Made by a program: the position numbers and the translations under genes
Shown here: positions 46,723-55,057 of the stretch, piece by piece
How the letters are laid out: every line of letters begins with the position of its first letter
Position numbering within the stretch: the stretch's first letter is position 1
Notes under the pieces: generated by a model
What the model was told of the DNA's origin: nothing
What the model saw: the letters and a program-made list of their open reading frames with translations, nothing else
The model's database searches: none
Assembly (NCBI RefSeq): GCF_000143685.1
Contig: NC_014328.1
Coordinates: 434,001-498,000 of the forward strand
From: Clostridium ljungdahlii DSM 13528
GTDB taxonomy: Bacteria > Bacillota > Clostridia > Clostridiales > Clostridiaceae
Length of the DNA stretch: 64,000 nt
Direction of reading: 5' to 3'

Positions 46723-48361
46723 AAGTTACACGTCCTTTCATTTTTAACATTAAATCTATTAATATTTTCATAAGATATATAAACAAAATTATGTTTAGCA
46801 TCGAAACACCATCAGTTATTAAACTGTGAGAATCTGAATTCATTCCTCTTGAACCACCAAACAAAATATAATAAATATTGGTGTAAATTGTTATAGTGTA
46901 ACCAACTGCTAAGGTTAATAGTCTTTTATCTTTTAGGTATATAAAGCTTATAATTGATAATGCGGCAGCAGGAAATAAATATCTTTCATGCATTCCTGTG
47001 GAAAATGTGAAAACACCTGAAATTTGAACAAATGCTGAAGCAAAGACAAATGCTCTGTTTTTGTTCTTTGCATATAAGTACCAGCAAGATAAAGTAATTG
47101 CAATTATTGCAATCATTCCCCAAATCTGATAGTTAAATATGAAAAACACTTCTGAATTCTTTTTATAATTCGCTCCAATTAAATTAAAAAAGTTAAATCC
47201 ATTTACAGAAGCATAAGGGTACTCTGATATAGTTTTTGAATATAATTTAAATATCCACAGGGCATTTTGATTGTAAGAAAAAGGTAGTATTATAACTAAA
47301 GCTGTGATAAGGGCCGAAATTATTGATTTTACACATGTTTCTAAATTCCTTTCTCGTACTAGTTCAAATAGAAGAACTGGCAAAAATATAATTCCCTGAG
47401 GTTTCATAAGCACTGCACAGGTAAATGCTATAGATGATAAGACTGTCTTCCCTTCTGATAACAAAAACAGTGACAGTACTATAATTAGTGTAAAGAAAGA
47501 ATCTACTTGTCCCCAAAGTGCAGAGTCTATAAAAGTAACCGGGTTAAAAATGTAAAATGCACTAAGGAAAACGCTAAATTCTAGTGATAAATACTTTTTA
47601 GCTAATCTGTATATAAAATAAGCTGTAATCACATCAGTTACTATTGATGGAAGTTTCAAAAGTAGTGTGTAATATGGATTAATTGAACTTGCACTTGCAA
47701 TTTTACCAATTAAAAATAGTACATACATATATAAAGGTGGATAGTCGCCAGATTTTGCATTTGTATAAAATTGAGAGAAACTATTTGCTGCAGTTGATGC
47801 CCAATCTTTAAATAAATTTATGTCTCCGCCATAGCCTTCCATAACTGTAGACAGTGAAATCCTTAAAAATAGTCCTATACACAATAATGAAAAAATCAAT
47901 ATTTTTATATTATTTCTATTTATTTTTAAATCCCTATGAGTTATAAAGTAGAAAGTTCCAGCACACAAAATTAAAAAGGCTATTAAATATAAGGTTAAAA
48001 AAGGTGCATATTTGCTTTTGGTAGATGAAAAGTCTCCTCTCATATCTCCACCGGGTATTTGATGTGTACCATTTCTAGATCTCTTACTGTTTTCTTTGCC
48101 AAAATGCATACTATTACCTGGCTGATTTTGAATGTTATTTTTTTGATTATACCTGGTTCCATTTGAAAATTTAGCATTATCTTTTGGAACAGGAATATTT
48201 TTATTGCTTTTATTATTGTTAAATTGTTGTATGTTGTTTTTAGATATAATAGTATTTGCTTTGTAATTTTTTATACTGTAAATACAAAAAAATGCGGATA
48301 GTAATATTAGAAAAATAAGACCTATCTTAAATAGATTCTTTTTTAGAAATATTGTCATCAT
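46712..48361 (-). CDS. Multi-pass GT-C type membrane glycosyltransferase
   Basis: A 549-residue protein. An N-terminal membrane segment (about 8-27) is followed by an Asn/Lys-rich, low-complexity outer segment (about 35-115) and then about ten transmembrane segments. The outer-loop acidic motif EGYGGDINLFKDWA and GDYPPLYMYVLFLIG resemble GT39/GT87-like mannosyltransferases, as does GMHERYLFPAAA near the C-terminus. It probably uses a lipid-linked sugar to modify a surface polymer. It is co-transcribed with galU. The ATG is preceded by GAGAGGAGAG. Donor and acceptor are unknown. Confidence 0.8.
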   Translation of the reverse strand: MMTIFLKKNLFKIGLIFLILLSAFFCIYSIKNYKANTIISKNNIQQFNNNKSNKNIPVPKDNAKFSNGTRYNQKNNIQNQPGNSMHFGKENSKRSRNGTHQIPGGDMRGDFSSTKSKYAPFLTLYLIAFLILCAGTFYFITHRDLKINRNNIKILIFSLLCIGLFLRISLSTVMEGYGGDINLFKDWASTAANSFSQFYTNAKSGDYPPLYMYVLFLIGKIASASSINPYYTLLLKLPSIVTDVITAYFIYRLAKKYLSLEFSVFLSAFYIFNPVTFIDSALWGQVDSFFTLIIVLSLFLLSEGKTVLSSIAFTCAVLMKPQGIIFLPVLLFELVRERNLETCVKSIISALITALVIILPFSYNQNALWIFKLYSKTISEYPYASVNGFNFFNLIGANYKKNSEVFFIFNYQIWGMIAIIAITLSCWYLYAKNKNRAFVFASAFVQISGVFTFSTGMHERYLFPAAALSIISFIYLKDKRLLTLAVGYTITIYTNIYYILFGGSRGMNSDSHSLITDGVSMLNIILFIYLMKILIDLMLKMKGRVTYEN

Positions 48362-48403
48362 TTCACTCTCCTCTCTTAGAAGTTAATTATATTTTCGGTC
48401 ATG

Positions 48404-48458
48404 AAACTTAAAAAAGGCTTAAAAAAAGATAAACTTTGTAAGCCTTTTTTTTAAGTTT
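48404..48458. terminator. Strong bidirectional hairpin between divergent genes
   Basis: AAACTTAAAAAAGGCTTA (48404-48421) pairs with TAAGCCTTTTTTTTAAGTTT (48439-48458) with a two-base bulge. Each side of the GGCTTA/TAAGCC core is followed by a run of T on the outgoing strand, so it can act as a terminator both ways. It lies between two divergent start codons, which is an unusual place for one. Confidence 0.7.
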
Positions 48459-48490
48459 TATACATATTCTAGTTATGAGGGGGGAATTGC

Positions 48491-49330
48491 ATGCCTTGTG
48501 AAAAAACACAAATTGTATGTAAAAAATGTATTACAATAACAAATTCAAATTCTCAAAGTAACATAGAACATAATGATTTAAAGGCTGGGTTTACAAGAAA
48601 AAATACTTACAGAAGTTATATGTATTTTAATATAGATGATATATCTAAAAATATAGTTGTAGATTCTGCAGAGCTAAAAATATACTTAAATAAAATTAAT
48701 ATACCACATTCTAAAACAAATTTTTATATACATCCACTTAAAGAGGAATTTGATCTAAATACGTCATTTGAAAATCAGCCTGAGTATTATGAAAAACAGG
48801 TAAAGTTTGAGTTAAATAAAAACTCTCATGGAATTATTCATGTAGATATAACTCATATATTTGATCAGTGGCATGATAATTCTATAAAGAACAATGGATT
48901 AGTTTTAAAATCTGGAGAAAAACATAGAGCACTTGCTAGCTTTTCCTCAAGTTTGGACCCTAATTATGAAGGTGCACCTAAATTAGTGATTTGTTCTTCA
49001 AAAATAAACCATGACCAGAAGATTGTAGATGTTGTAGAAAAGCATTGGGAGTTAAAAATTTTTAATACAGCACTTTCGCCTACAGTAAATGTAGAACGTA
49101 TTATAAATGGTACGTTTTTTATTGAAAATACTAGCGGTGTGCAAATTAAGGCAGTGGTAGAAGTAAGTGTAGATTCAAAACACTGGATTGAAGATACAGG
49201 AGTGGTCGTTAATGCCAATAAGTCACAAGTTTTAATAGCTAAATACTATGGAAAATATTATAGGGTGAAGTTCAATTGTTCTGGATTTGCATATGTAAAA
49301 CTTAGCTTTATATGTCAGGTTTATCAATAG
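48491..49330 (+). CDS. DNRLRE-domain protein with C-terminal DUF6385-like region
   Basis: A 279-residue protein without signal peptide or membrane segment. The N-terminus has a small Cys cluster (CEKTQIVCKKC). Residues about 25-170 resemble a DNRLRE beta-sandwich: RSYMYFNIDDISKNIVVDSAELKIYLNKI, VDITHIFDQWHDNSIKNNGLVLKS and FSSSLDPNYEGAPKLVI. The C-terminal ~100 residues (from VDVVEKHWELKIFNT) form a separate beta-rich domain like the C-terminus of the next protein (AKYYGKYYRVKF against TTKYYMNYTRLYY). It is followed after ~150 bp by a repeat protein of the same type and a glycosyltransferase. A surface or spore-coat role is inferred. GGGGGG precedes the ATG. Confidence 0.65.
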   Translation: MPCEKTQIVCKKCITITNSNSQSNIEHNDLKAGFTRKNTYRSYMYFNIDDISKNIVVDSAELKIYLNKINIPHSKTNFYIHPLKEEFDLNTSFENQPEYYEKQVKFELNKNSHGIIHVDITHIFDQWHDNSIKNNGLVLKSGEKHRALASFSSSLDPNYEGAPKLVICSSKINHDQKIVDVVEKHWELKIFNTALSPTVNVERIINGTFFIENTSGVQIKAVVEVSVDSKHWIEDTGVVVNANKSQVLIAKYYGKYYRVKFNCSGFAYVKLSFICQVYQ

Positions 49331-49421
49331 AAAGTTTGGGGTATATATCCATCTTACTAGATTAAAATTGTAGAAAATGTAAAATATATCACAATTAATA
49401 GATGAAAGAATAACATATTAG

Positions 49422-49443
49422 TAGGCCTGAAAAATAAGGCCTA
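49422..49443 (+). other. Short intergenic hairpin
   Basis: TAGGCCT (49422-49428) and AGGCCTA (49437-49443) form a perfect 7-bp stem with an 8-nt loop, between the two DUF6385-type genes. There is no T-run, so it is more likely a processing or stability element, or a weak terminator. Confidence 0.5.
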
Positions 49444-49481
49444 TTCAAATGAATTAAACCATAAAGAGGAGATGGGAATTC

Positions 49482-50378
49482 ATGCCTAATAATTTAGTAT
49501 TTAATGGCACAGCTAATGATTTAAAAACCCAAATGTATGCTTATAATAGTGGTACAAATCAAGCTGAGGCTTTAACTATATCAGGTGGTAATTTAGCAGT
49601 AGCAGGAACGGTAACAGTAGGAAATACAGTAGCCGTAACAGTAGGAACAGTAACAGTAGCAGGAAGCGTAACTGTAGGGAATACAGTAACAGTTGAAGGA
49701 ACCGTAAGCGTAGGAAATACAGTAGCTGTAACAGTAGGAACAGTAACAGTAGCAGGAAGTGTAACTGTAGGGAATACGGTAACAGTTGAAGGAACCGTAA
49801 GCGTAGGAAATACAGTAGCTGTAACAGTAGGAACAGTAACAGTAGCAGGAAGCGTAACTGTAGGGAACACAGTAACAGTTGAAGGAACCGTAAGCGTAGG
49901 AAATACAGTAGCTGTAACAGTAGGAACAGTAACAGTAGCAGGAAGTGTAACTGTAGGGAATACAGTAACAGTTGAAGGAACCGTAAGTGTAGGAAATACA
50001 GTAGCTGTAACAGTAGGAACAGTAACAGTAGCAGGTACTGTTAGTTCAGTAACCACTGGAGTTGGATTTACTGCAACCAGCACTGCTATAACCACAGGTA
50101 CCGGTATAGGATCAGTGCTGCAGCAGGATACTTCTCAGCAATCAATGTACTCTTATTATATTAAAAATAATGATACTACAAATGCAATTACAGTAGCGCT
50201 GCAAGTTTCCCCAACTAGTACAGCATCTTATTTTGTAAATGATATTAATCCGATAAGTCTTTCTGCAAATAGTGCTACGGTTTTAACTACCAAGTATTAT
50301 ATGAATTATACAAGGCTTTACTATGATACGGGAACTAATACCGCTGATTTTGAGGCTTATTTTAATGGAAAAATTTAA
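49482..50378 (+). CDS. Val/Thr/Gly repeat protein with C-terminal DUF6385 domain
   Basis: A 298-residue protein with no export signal. The N-terminal ~35 residues (NNLVFNGTANDLKTQMYAYN) lead into a low-complexity region (about 40-195). That region is made of hexapeptide-like units such as VTVGNT, VTVEGT and VSVGNT, arranged in four near-identical 31-residue blocks. The pattern of alternating Val and small polar residues suggests a beta-solenoid. The C-terminal ~105 residues (QQSMYSYYIKNNDTTNAITVALQVSPT to EAYFNGKI) match the DUF6385 type. Thr and Ser are very frequent, making it a good glycosylation substrate for the transferase encoded next. AGAGGAGATGGG precedes the ATG. Confidence 0.7.
   Translation: MPNNLVFNGTANDLKTQMYAYNSGTNQAEALTISGGNLAVAGTVTVGNTVAVTVGTVTVAGSVTVGNTVTVEGTVSVGNTVAVTVGTVTVAGSVTVGNTVTVEGTVSVGNTVAVTVGTVTVAGSVTVGNTVTVEGTVSVGNTVAVTVGTVTVAGSVTVGNTVTVEGTVSVGNTVAVTVGTVTVAGTVSSVTTGVGFTATSTAITTGTGIGSVLQQDTSQQSMYSYYIKNNDTTNAITVALQVSPTSTASYFVNDINPISLSANSATVLTTKYYMNYTRLYYDTGTNTADFEAYFNGKI
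49668..50039 (+). repeat. Four 93-bp tandem repeats in coding sequence
   Basis: Units start at 49668, 49761, 49854 and 49947, each beginning GTAACTGTAGGGAA. Units differ at only a few, mostly synonymous bases (AGC/AGT, ACA/ACG). A partial unit precedes the block. In-frame gain or loss of units would change the protein by 31 residues. Confidence 0.95.
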
Positions 50379-50385
50379 TTATATT

Positions 50386-50408
50386 GGTGCTGTCTTTTAG
50401 GCAGCACC
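50386..50408. terminator. Hairpin after the repeat-protein gene
   Basis: GGTGCTGTC and GGCAGCACC form a 9-bp stem (one G-T pair) with a short loop, 8 bp after the stop. No T-run follows on the plus strand, so termination may be partial and the glycosyltransferase gene could be reached by read-through. Confidence 0.55.
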
Positions 50409-50413
50409 ATGTT

Positions 50414-50473
50414 AGCCATTTTCAAAGAAATAACCAGTTAATATGTTTGGCTTGTTACTTTCTTTCAAATGTT
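50414..50473 (-). repeat. Hairpin repeat D3, inverted and short
   Basis: On the minus strand, CATTTGAAAGAAAGTAACAAG and GGTTATTTCTTTGAAAATGGC match the arms of D1/D2, without the inner section. It lies directly upstream of the TPR glycosyltransferase gene, in opposite orientation. Confidence 0.75.
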
Positions 50474-50505
50474 TTAATAGGAATCTAAAAAGGAGGTTTG
50501 TAGAT

Positions 50506-52308
50506 GTGCCCATAAGTTTGTGTATGATAGTTAAAAATGAAGAAGATGTCCTTGGAAGATGTCTGGCAAGTGTAAAACACTTTGTAGATGAAATTATAAT
50601 TGTGGATACGGGATCTACTGATTCTACTATAGAAATTGCTAAGAAATATGGTGCAAAGATTTTTTATTATAAATGGGATAACAGTTTTTCTAATGCAAGA
50701 AATTGTGCATTAGAGAAGGCTGAGAAAGATTGGATTCTTATAATGGATGCAGACGACGAATTTGAAAAAGAGGATACAAATAAGCTTCTTAAATTAACTA
50801 ACGATAAAAATAACAAAACTAATGTATATTTTATGCAAACTCTAAGCTATTCAGGAGATAATGTAAGCAGTGGTGATATTACTTTGAATTTGAATGTAAG
50901 ACTTGTGAGAAATAGAAAAGGGTACAAGTTTCTAGGTGACATACATGAACAGCTTATACCTCCACCAGAGCACATTATTAGTAAGGATGATATAAAGATT
51001 GAAAATATAAGATTTTATCACTATGGATATTTAAATGAAATTGTAGAATCAAAAGATAAAAGGCAGAGAAATATGGCCATAATTCAAAAGGAGCTGGATA
51101 AGGATCCTCACAATGGATTTATGCTATTTAATATGGGGAATGAGTACTATGCTAAAGAAGATTATAAAAAGGCATTAGAATATTATATGAAAAGCTATGA
51201 ACAGTTTAATCCAACGGAAGGCTTTAGTTCTAAACTCATATTGAGGATTGTTTCCTGTAATCAAATACTTGAAAATTTTGCAGAAGAATATAAGTTTGTT
51301 GATCGAGGGTTAAAATATTATCCTAATTTTACAGACTTAGAATTTATAAGAGGCAATACTTTTATTACTGAAAAAAAGTATCTTAAGGCCATAAGTTCAC
51401 TAAAAAAATGTATTAAGATGGGGGAACCTCCTATTCAGATAAATGAATTGGTTGGAGTGGGTTCTTATAGAAGCTATATGGTTTTGTGCAGCATATATTT
51501 ATATCTAGGAGACAATGACTCATCCCTTTATTATTGTGACAAGCTATTAAAGATGAAACCAGGATATATTAAAGGTATTTATAAATTTTGTGAAATAATG
51601 GCGGCTAAAAAAGCTTCTATAAATGAAATGAAATCTAAGTTCGACGGTTATGTTGATAAAAGTTCAGATCCAAATATATATTTAGTTTTATCAGATGTAT
51701 TTTATGGCCAAAATAAATTTGATATTGCCTATGAATATGCAGATAGAGCTGATAAAATATGTAAAGATGAAATTGACAGGTCTAAAATATATTACTATAA
51801 GGGAGTTTGCTTGTTTTATCAGAAAAAATTTAAGGACGCTTATGGTTTTTTAAAAAAGATAAGCTCAGAGGAATTTATAGATAAAGCTTTTTATTATACT
51901 ATGCTTTGCAATACCTTTGATGACACTATATCCACTAAAGATGTATTGACAGATGAGCCTAAGGATATACCTGACAATAAAAAGTATATGATATATATGA
52001 AGTTTAAGGATTTATTGGAAGGAAGGGAGTGTACAGATCTCTCAGAAGATATTGAGGATTCAAAGGATTTCTGCGGGCTTATATTTAGTCTGCTTGCCAT
52101 TGTGTTAAAAATAAATTGTTTTGATGAATTTGAAAAAGGTCTTCAACTCTTAAACTTAATTGAGGATCAGGACGTTTTATTATATCTGGGAAAACTTTAT
52201 TATAAAAATGGATATTTTAAATTAGCTTATAAAGAGCTTGTACGATCTATAAAAATATATGATAAGACTGATGTAGAAGCTCTTGAAATGATGAAAAAAT
52301 GCTTGTAA
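50506..52308 (+). CDS. GT2 glycosyltransferase with TPR domain
   Basis: A soluble protein of about 600 residues. The N-terminal GT-A domain (about 1-230) has ISLCMIVKNEEDVLGRCL, IVDTGSTDSTIEIAKKYGAKIF and the metal-binding ILIMDADDEFE. The remainder is helical with TPR-like repeats (for example GFMLFNMGNEYYAKEDYKKALEYYMKSYE and KIYYYKGVCLFYQKKFKDAYGFLKKI). Similar enzymes glycosylate peptides or surface proteins, SunS being a peptide example. Beginning at GTG 50506 gives AGGAGG 9 nt upstream; a longer frame back to 50443 would run through repeat D3 and lacks a ribosome-binding site. Its place after a Thr-rich repeat protein suggests that protein as acceptor; this is inference. Confidence 0.85.
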   Translation: MPISLCMIVKNEEDVLGRCLASVKHFVDEIIIVDTGSTDSTIEIAKKYGAKIFYYKWDNSFSNARNCALEKAEKDWILIMDADDEFEKEDTNKLLKLTNDKNNKTNVYFMQTLSYSGDNVSSGDITLNLNVRLVRNRKGYKFLGDIHEQLIPPPEHIISKDDIKIENIRFYHYGYLNEIVESKDKRQRNMAIIQKELDKDPHNGFMLFNMGNEYYAKEDYKKALEYYMKSYEQFNPTEGFSSKLILRIVSCNQILENFAEEYKFVDRGLKYYPNFTDLEFIRGNTFITEKKYLKAISSLKKCIKMGEPPIQINELVGVGSYRSYMVLCSIYLYLGDNDSSLYYCDKLLKMKPGYIKGIYKFCEIMAAKKASINEMKSKFDGYVDKSSDPNIYLVLSDVFYGQNKFDIAYEYADRADKICKDEIDRSKIYYYKGVCLFYQKKFKDAYGFLKKISSEEFIDKAFYYTMLCNTFDDTISTKDVLTDEPKDIPDNKKYMIYMKFKDLLEGRECTDLSEDIEDSKDFCGLIFSLLAIVLKINCFDEFEKGLQLLNLIEDQDVLLYLGKLYYKNGYFKLAYKELVRSIKIYDKTDVEALEMMKKCL

Positions 52309-52327
52309 GGGGGCGAATCCCCTTACA
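52304..52327 (+). terminator. Hairpin at the end of the TPR glycosyltransferase gene
   Basis: TGTAAGGGG (52304-52312) and CCCCTTACA (52319-52327) form a perfect 9-bp stem that contains the stop codon. No T-run follows. It separates this gene from the convergent sensor kinase gene ending at 52339. Confidence 0.6.
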
Positions 52328-52338
52328 TCAAATTCAAA

Positions 52339-53241
52339 TTAAGAAATTTTCCACTTTATAATGATACTTAGTTTGTTGTCTTTAAAATTAGCAGTAATGC
52401 TGTGTCCCATTTGTTCAACCAAAGCTTTTGTTATAGCAAGGCCCAATCCAGTGTTTTTGCCCGTTCTCGTCCTGTCTCCTGTAAAAAATCTTTCAAATAG
52501 GTGATCTATATCATCTGAATTTAAATTATTAGCATTATTTGCAAATGTAGTTACAATGTAACTTCCATCTTTTTTTAAAGATACGGAAATAAACTTATCA
52601 CCGTGTTTTAAAGCATTTTGAATGAGATTTGAGAATATACGTCTTACTGCATTTTCATCTCCTATAATTTCAGGTGCATTTTCATCAATTTCAATTAGAG
52701 GTTCAATTTCTTTATTTGTAAAATCGTTGTAAAAAGATGCTATTAGTTCACAAAGTATATTTGAAAGTGAGATAGACTCTAATTCAAAAGCATATTCATT
52801 AGCTTCAAGTCTTGATAGGTCAAAAAAACCTGATATAAGCATTTTTAAAGATTTTGCACGGTTTAGTATGATGTCCATATATTCATTTTTTTCATCCTTT
52901 GATAGATCGTCACTTTTTATAAGTTGAATATATCCTATAATGGAGGTAAGGGGAGTACGCAGGTCATGGGAAATATTTGCTATAGCCTGCCTGAGTTCCA
53001 TGTCCATATGTTTGTATTTTACTTCTGTCTGCTGCTTTTTATCTATATTTTTGTTTATTTCTAGGGCTAAATTTTGAAAACTGCGGTTTTGAAAGGATAA
53101 TGTCACTTTTTGGTTTGTATCTATGTCGTTTATTTTCTTCAGGCTGCCAGTTATATGTTTGATTTCACTTTTTGTAAGAAAAAGCAGGGTGATACTTATA
53201 CCTGCTAAAATTCCTAATAAAATTATAATAAACAAGTACAT
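52339..53241 (-). CDS. Sensor histidine kinase of the ABC exporter locus
   Basis: About 300 residues. A single N-terminal membrane segment (about 2-23) and almost no outer domain suggest sensing within the membrane or through the transporter. HisKA has His92 in IANISHDLRTPLTSI; the HATPase domain has NLIQNALKHG, then HLFERFFTGDRTR and NTGLGLAI. The layout resembles kinases that accompany peptide-antibiotic exporters. The ATG at 53241 has AAAGGG 7-8 nt upstream; GTG 53250 is an alternative. It is the last gene of a four-gene set: response regulator, ATPase, permease, kinase. Confidence 0.9.
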   Translation of the reverse strand: MYLFIIILLGILAGISITLLFLTKSEIKHITGSLKKINDIDTNQKVTLSFQNRSFQNLALEINKNIDKKQQTEVKYKHMDMELRQAIANISHDLRTPLTSIIGYIQLIKSDDLSKDEKNEYMDIILNRAKSLKMLISGFFDLSRLEANEYAFELESISLSNILCELIASFYNDFTNKEIEPLIEIDENAPEIIGDENAVRRIFSNLIQNALKHGDKFISVSLKKDGSYIVTTFANNANNLNSDDIDHLFERFFTGDRTRTGKNTGLGLAITKALVEQMGHSITANFKDNKLSIIIKWKIS

Positions 53242-53314
53242 ATATATCACCCTTTCAACTTATTTTATCCCATGGCTCCCATACTCTTAAGTAAATTCCA
53301 CCTGAGTCTAAGAA

Positions 53315-54055
53315 TTACTTTATTTCCATCTTTCTAAATATTATAATACCTATTATAGTAAAAATAATAGTATATGCAAATCCCAGTCCTGCAGAAGGGA
53401 GCATTTGCAGCAAAGTTAAGTTTGGATTTTTTATTGGAGTTAGTGCACTTATGTTAGTAGTAATTAAAATGTTGTAAATTCCATAAAATTTATTGGATAC
53501 AAGTGCACAAAGCAATTTTATAAAACTGCCCATTAAAGCAAATATAGCTGCATAAGTATAGGCATATGCATATTGATTTTTTAAAATAAAGCTGAGGAAT
53601 ACACCAAAACTAATTGCAGCTATATAAAGTGGTATGGCGCATAAAATCCTTAATGATAAGTTTATTAAAAATGCAGGACTTAAATTACCAGGTTTAAGAA
53701 ATAAAAAGGTGCTTCCTACAAAAAAAATTAATACTAATAAGCAGGTTATAAAAGATAAAATTATAGGAATAATTACTTTTGAAATATATAGTTTTTCTCT
53801 TGATAAGCCTGAAACCATTACATTTCTTAAGGTTTTATCCTTTAATTCTTCTGTGACATCAATATACATCATAACTAGAAAAACTACTGCAGGAAGGCAG
53901 CTCATAGCCATATCCAGGGATTCAAAAACTGTGACTTTAGGACCTGTAAATAGTGCATTTGTGCTCACTGATAGTAAAACTAGGACTAATAGAGTAACTT
54001 TATAAGAAAGTCTATTTAAACCTTTGTAAAGTTCAGCTTTTATATAATTAAGCAT
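53315..54055 (-). CDS. ABC-2 type transporter permease
   Basis: A 246-residue membrane protein with six predicted transmembrane segments and a cytoplasmic start (MLNYIKAELYKGLNRLSYK) typical of ABC-2 permeases in lantibiotic-immunity type exporters. GGAGGTG lies 6 nt before the ATG at 54055, which overlaps the ATPase gene stop by 8 bases, so translation is coupled. With the ATPase it would form an exporter protecting against a peptide antibiotic or moving lipid-like molecules. The substrate is unknown. Confidence 0.85.
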   Translation of the reverse strand: MLNYIKAELYKGLNRLSYKVTLLVLVLLSVSTNALFTGPKVTVFESLDMAMSCLPAVVFLVMMYIDVTEELKDKTLRNVMVSGLSREKLYISKVIIPIILSFITCLLVLIFFVGSTFLFLKPGNLSPAFLINLSLRILCAIPLYIAAISFGVFLSFILKNQYAYAYTYAAIFALMGSFIKLLCALVSNKFYGIYNILITTNISALTPIKNPNLTLLQMLPSAGLGFAYTIIFTIIGIIIFRKMEIK

Positions 54056-54971
54056 TGATGTCACCTCCAATTAAATCCATGAAGTAATTTTCTAGATTTG
54101 CAGATGTCTTACTTATGGAATATACTTTAATACCATTTTTTATAAAAGCTTCACTTATCATTTCAGGCTTATCTAGGTATTTAAAAACCTTAATTTCGTT
54201 CTCAGGAAGCACTTGATAGGAAGTACAGTTTAAATTCTTTTCAAGTATAAGAGAAGCATGAGCTGCATCGTCTACTTTTACGGATAAATATTCCCTGCAT
54301 TTTTCCTCTAAATCCTTTGCAGAAATTTGTTCTATGAGGTTACCATTATCTATAAAGCCATAAGTAGTAGCAAGCTGAGAAAGCTCTCCTAAAATGTGGC
54401 TCGAAATCAATATAGTTGTATTTTTTTCTCTATTCAATTTTTTTAATATATCTCTGAACATCACTATACCAACAGGATCAAGACCATTTATAGGCTCATC
54501 TAAAATTAAGAAATCTGGACTTGCAATTAAAGCTAGAGCCAGGCCAAGACGTTGCTTCATGCCAAGAGAATAATGTTTGAATTTTTTATTACCTGTATCT
54601 AAAAGGCCTACTGTATTAAGCACTTTATCTACACAGTCTTTTTCAGGAATTCCTTTTTGAATTCTATAGTATTCAAGATTTTTTTTGCCTGAGAGATAAG
54701 GAAAGAAACTGGGTGTTTCTATTATGCATCCTGTTCTCATTCGTTCTTTGTTTAATTCGTCTTTGCTAGTTTTTGAAAATAATTCTATTTCACCGTTATC
54801 TTGCAAAGAAAGACCTGTTATTATTCTCATAAGGGTTGTCTTGCCAGCGCCATTTTTGCCTACAAGACCGTATATGTCACCTTTACTTATTTTAATATTT
54901 ACATTATCAAGTGCCTTGTGATTTTTGTATTTTTTAGTAAGATTTTTTGTATGAAGCACTAAATCATTCAT
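54048..54971 (-). CDS. ABC transporter ATP-binding protein
   Basis: A 307-residue ATPase. Walker A GKNGAGKTT (38-46), signature YSLGMKQRLGLALAL, Walker B FLILDEPINGLDP and the H loop ILISSH are all present. The C-terminal extension (~215-307) is of the BcrA/lantibiotic immunity type. It energises the permease encoded directly downstream. GGAGG precedes the ATG. The response regulator gene lies 86 bp upstream and probably controls the unit. Confidence 0.93.
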   Translation of the reverse strand: MNDLVLHTKNLTKKYKNHKALDNVNIKISKGDIYGLVGKNGAGKTTLMRIITGLSLQDNGEIELFSKTSKDELNKERMRTGCIIETPSFFPYLSGKKNLEYYRIQKGIPEKDCVDKVLNTVGLLDTGNKKFKHYSLGMKQRLGLALALIASPDFLILDEPINGLDPVGIVMFRDILKKLNREKNTTILISSHILGELSQLATTYGFIDNGNLIEQISAKDLEEKCREYLSVKVDDAAHASLILEKNLNCTSYQVLPENEIKVFKYLDKPEMISEAFIKNGIKVYSISKTSANLENYFMDLIGGDINA

Positions 54972-55057
54972 GATATCAACCTCCGTTTTCTTGTTGATTT
55001 TATATTAGAACAAAATCAGCAAGATACACTAAAGAAAAACTTAAGAAATGATTAAGT

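Noticed and set aside
48463..48471. CATATTCTA, similar to a sigma-K -10 element before the DNRLRE gene
   Set aside because: No AC-type -35 at the right distance, and the implied start would fall in the ribosome-binding site.
49668..50039. Possible CRISPR-like array
   Set aside because: The repeats are directly tandem without spacers, are in frame and code for a protein.
49559..50095. 178-codon minus-strand frame over the 93-bp repeats
   Set aside because: Mirror frame of a periodic GTA/ACA-rich coding repeat. It has no ribosome-binding site and no continuation outside the repeat.
50443..50505. An N-terminal extension of the TPR glycosyltransferase (start at 50443)
   Set aside because: The extension is repeat D3 sequence, has no ribosome-binding site and adds residues before the conserved GT2 start. 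The GTG at 50506 has AGGAGG at proper spacing.
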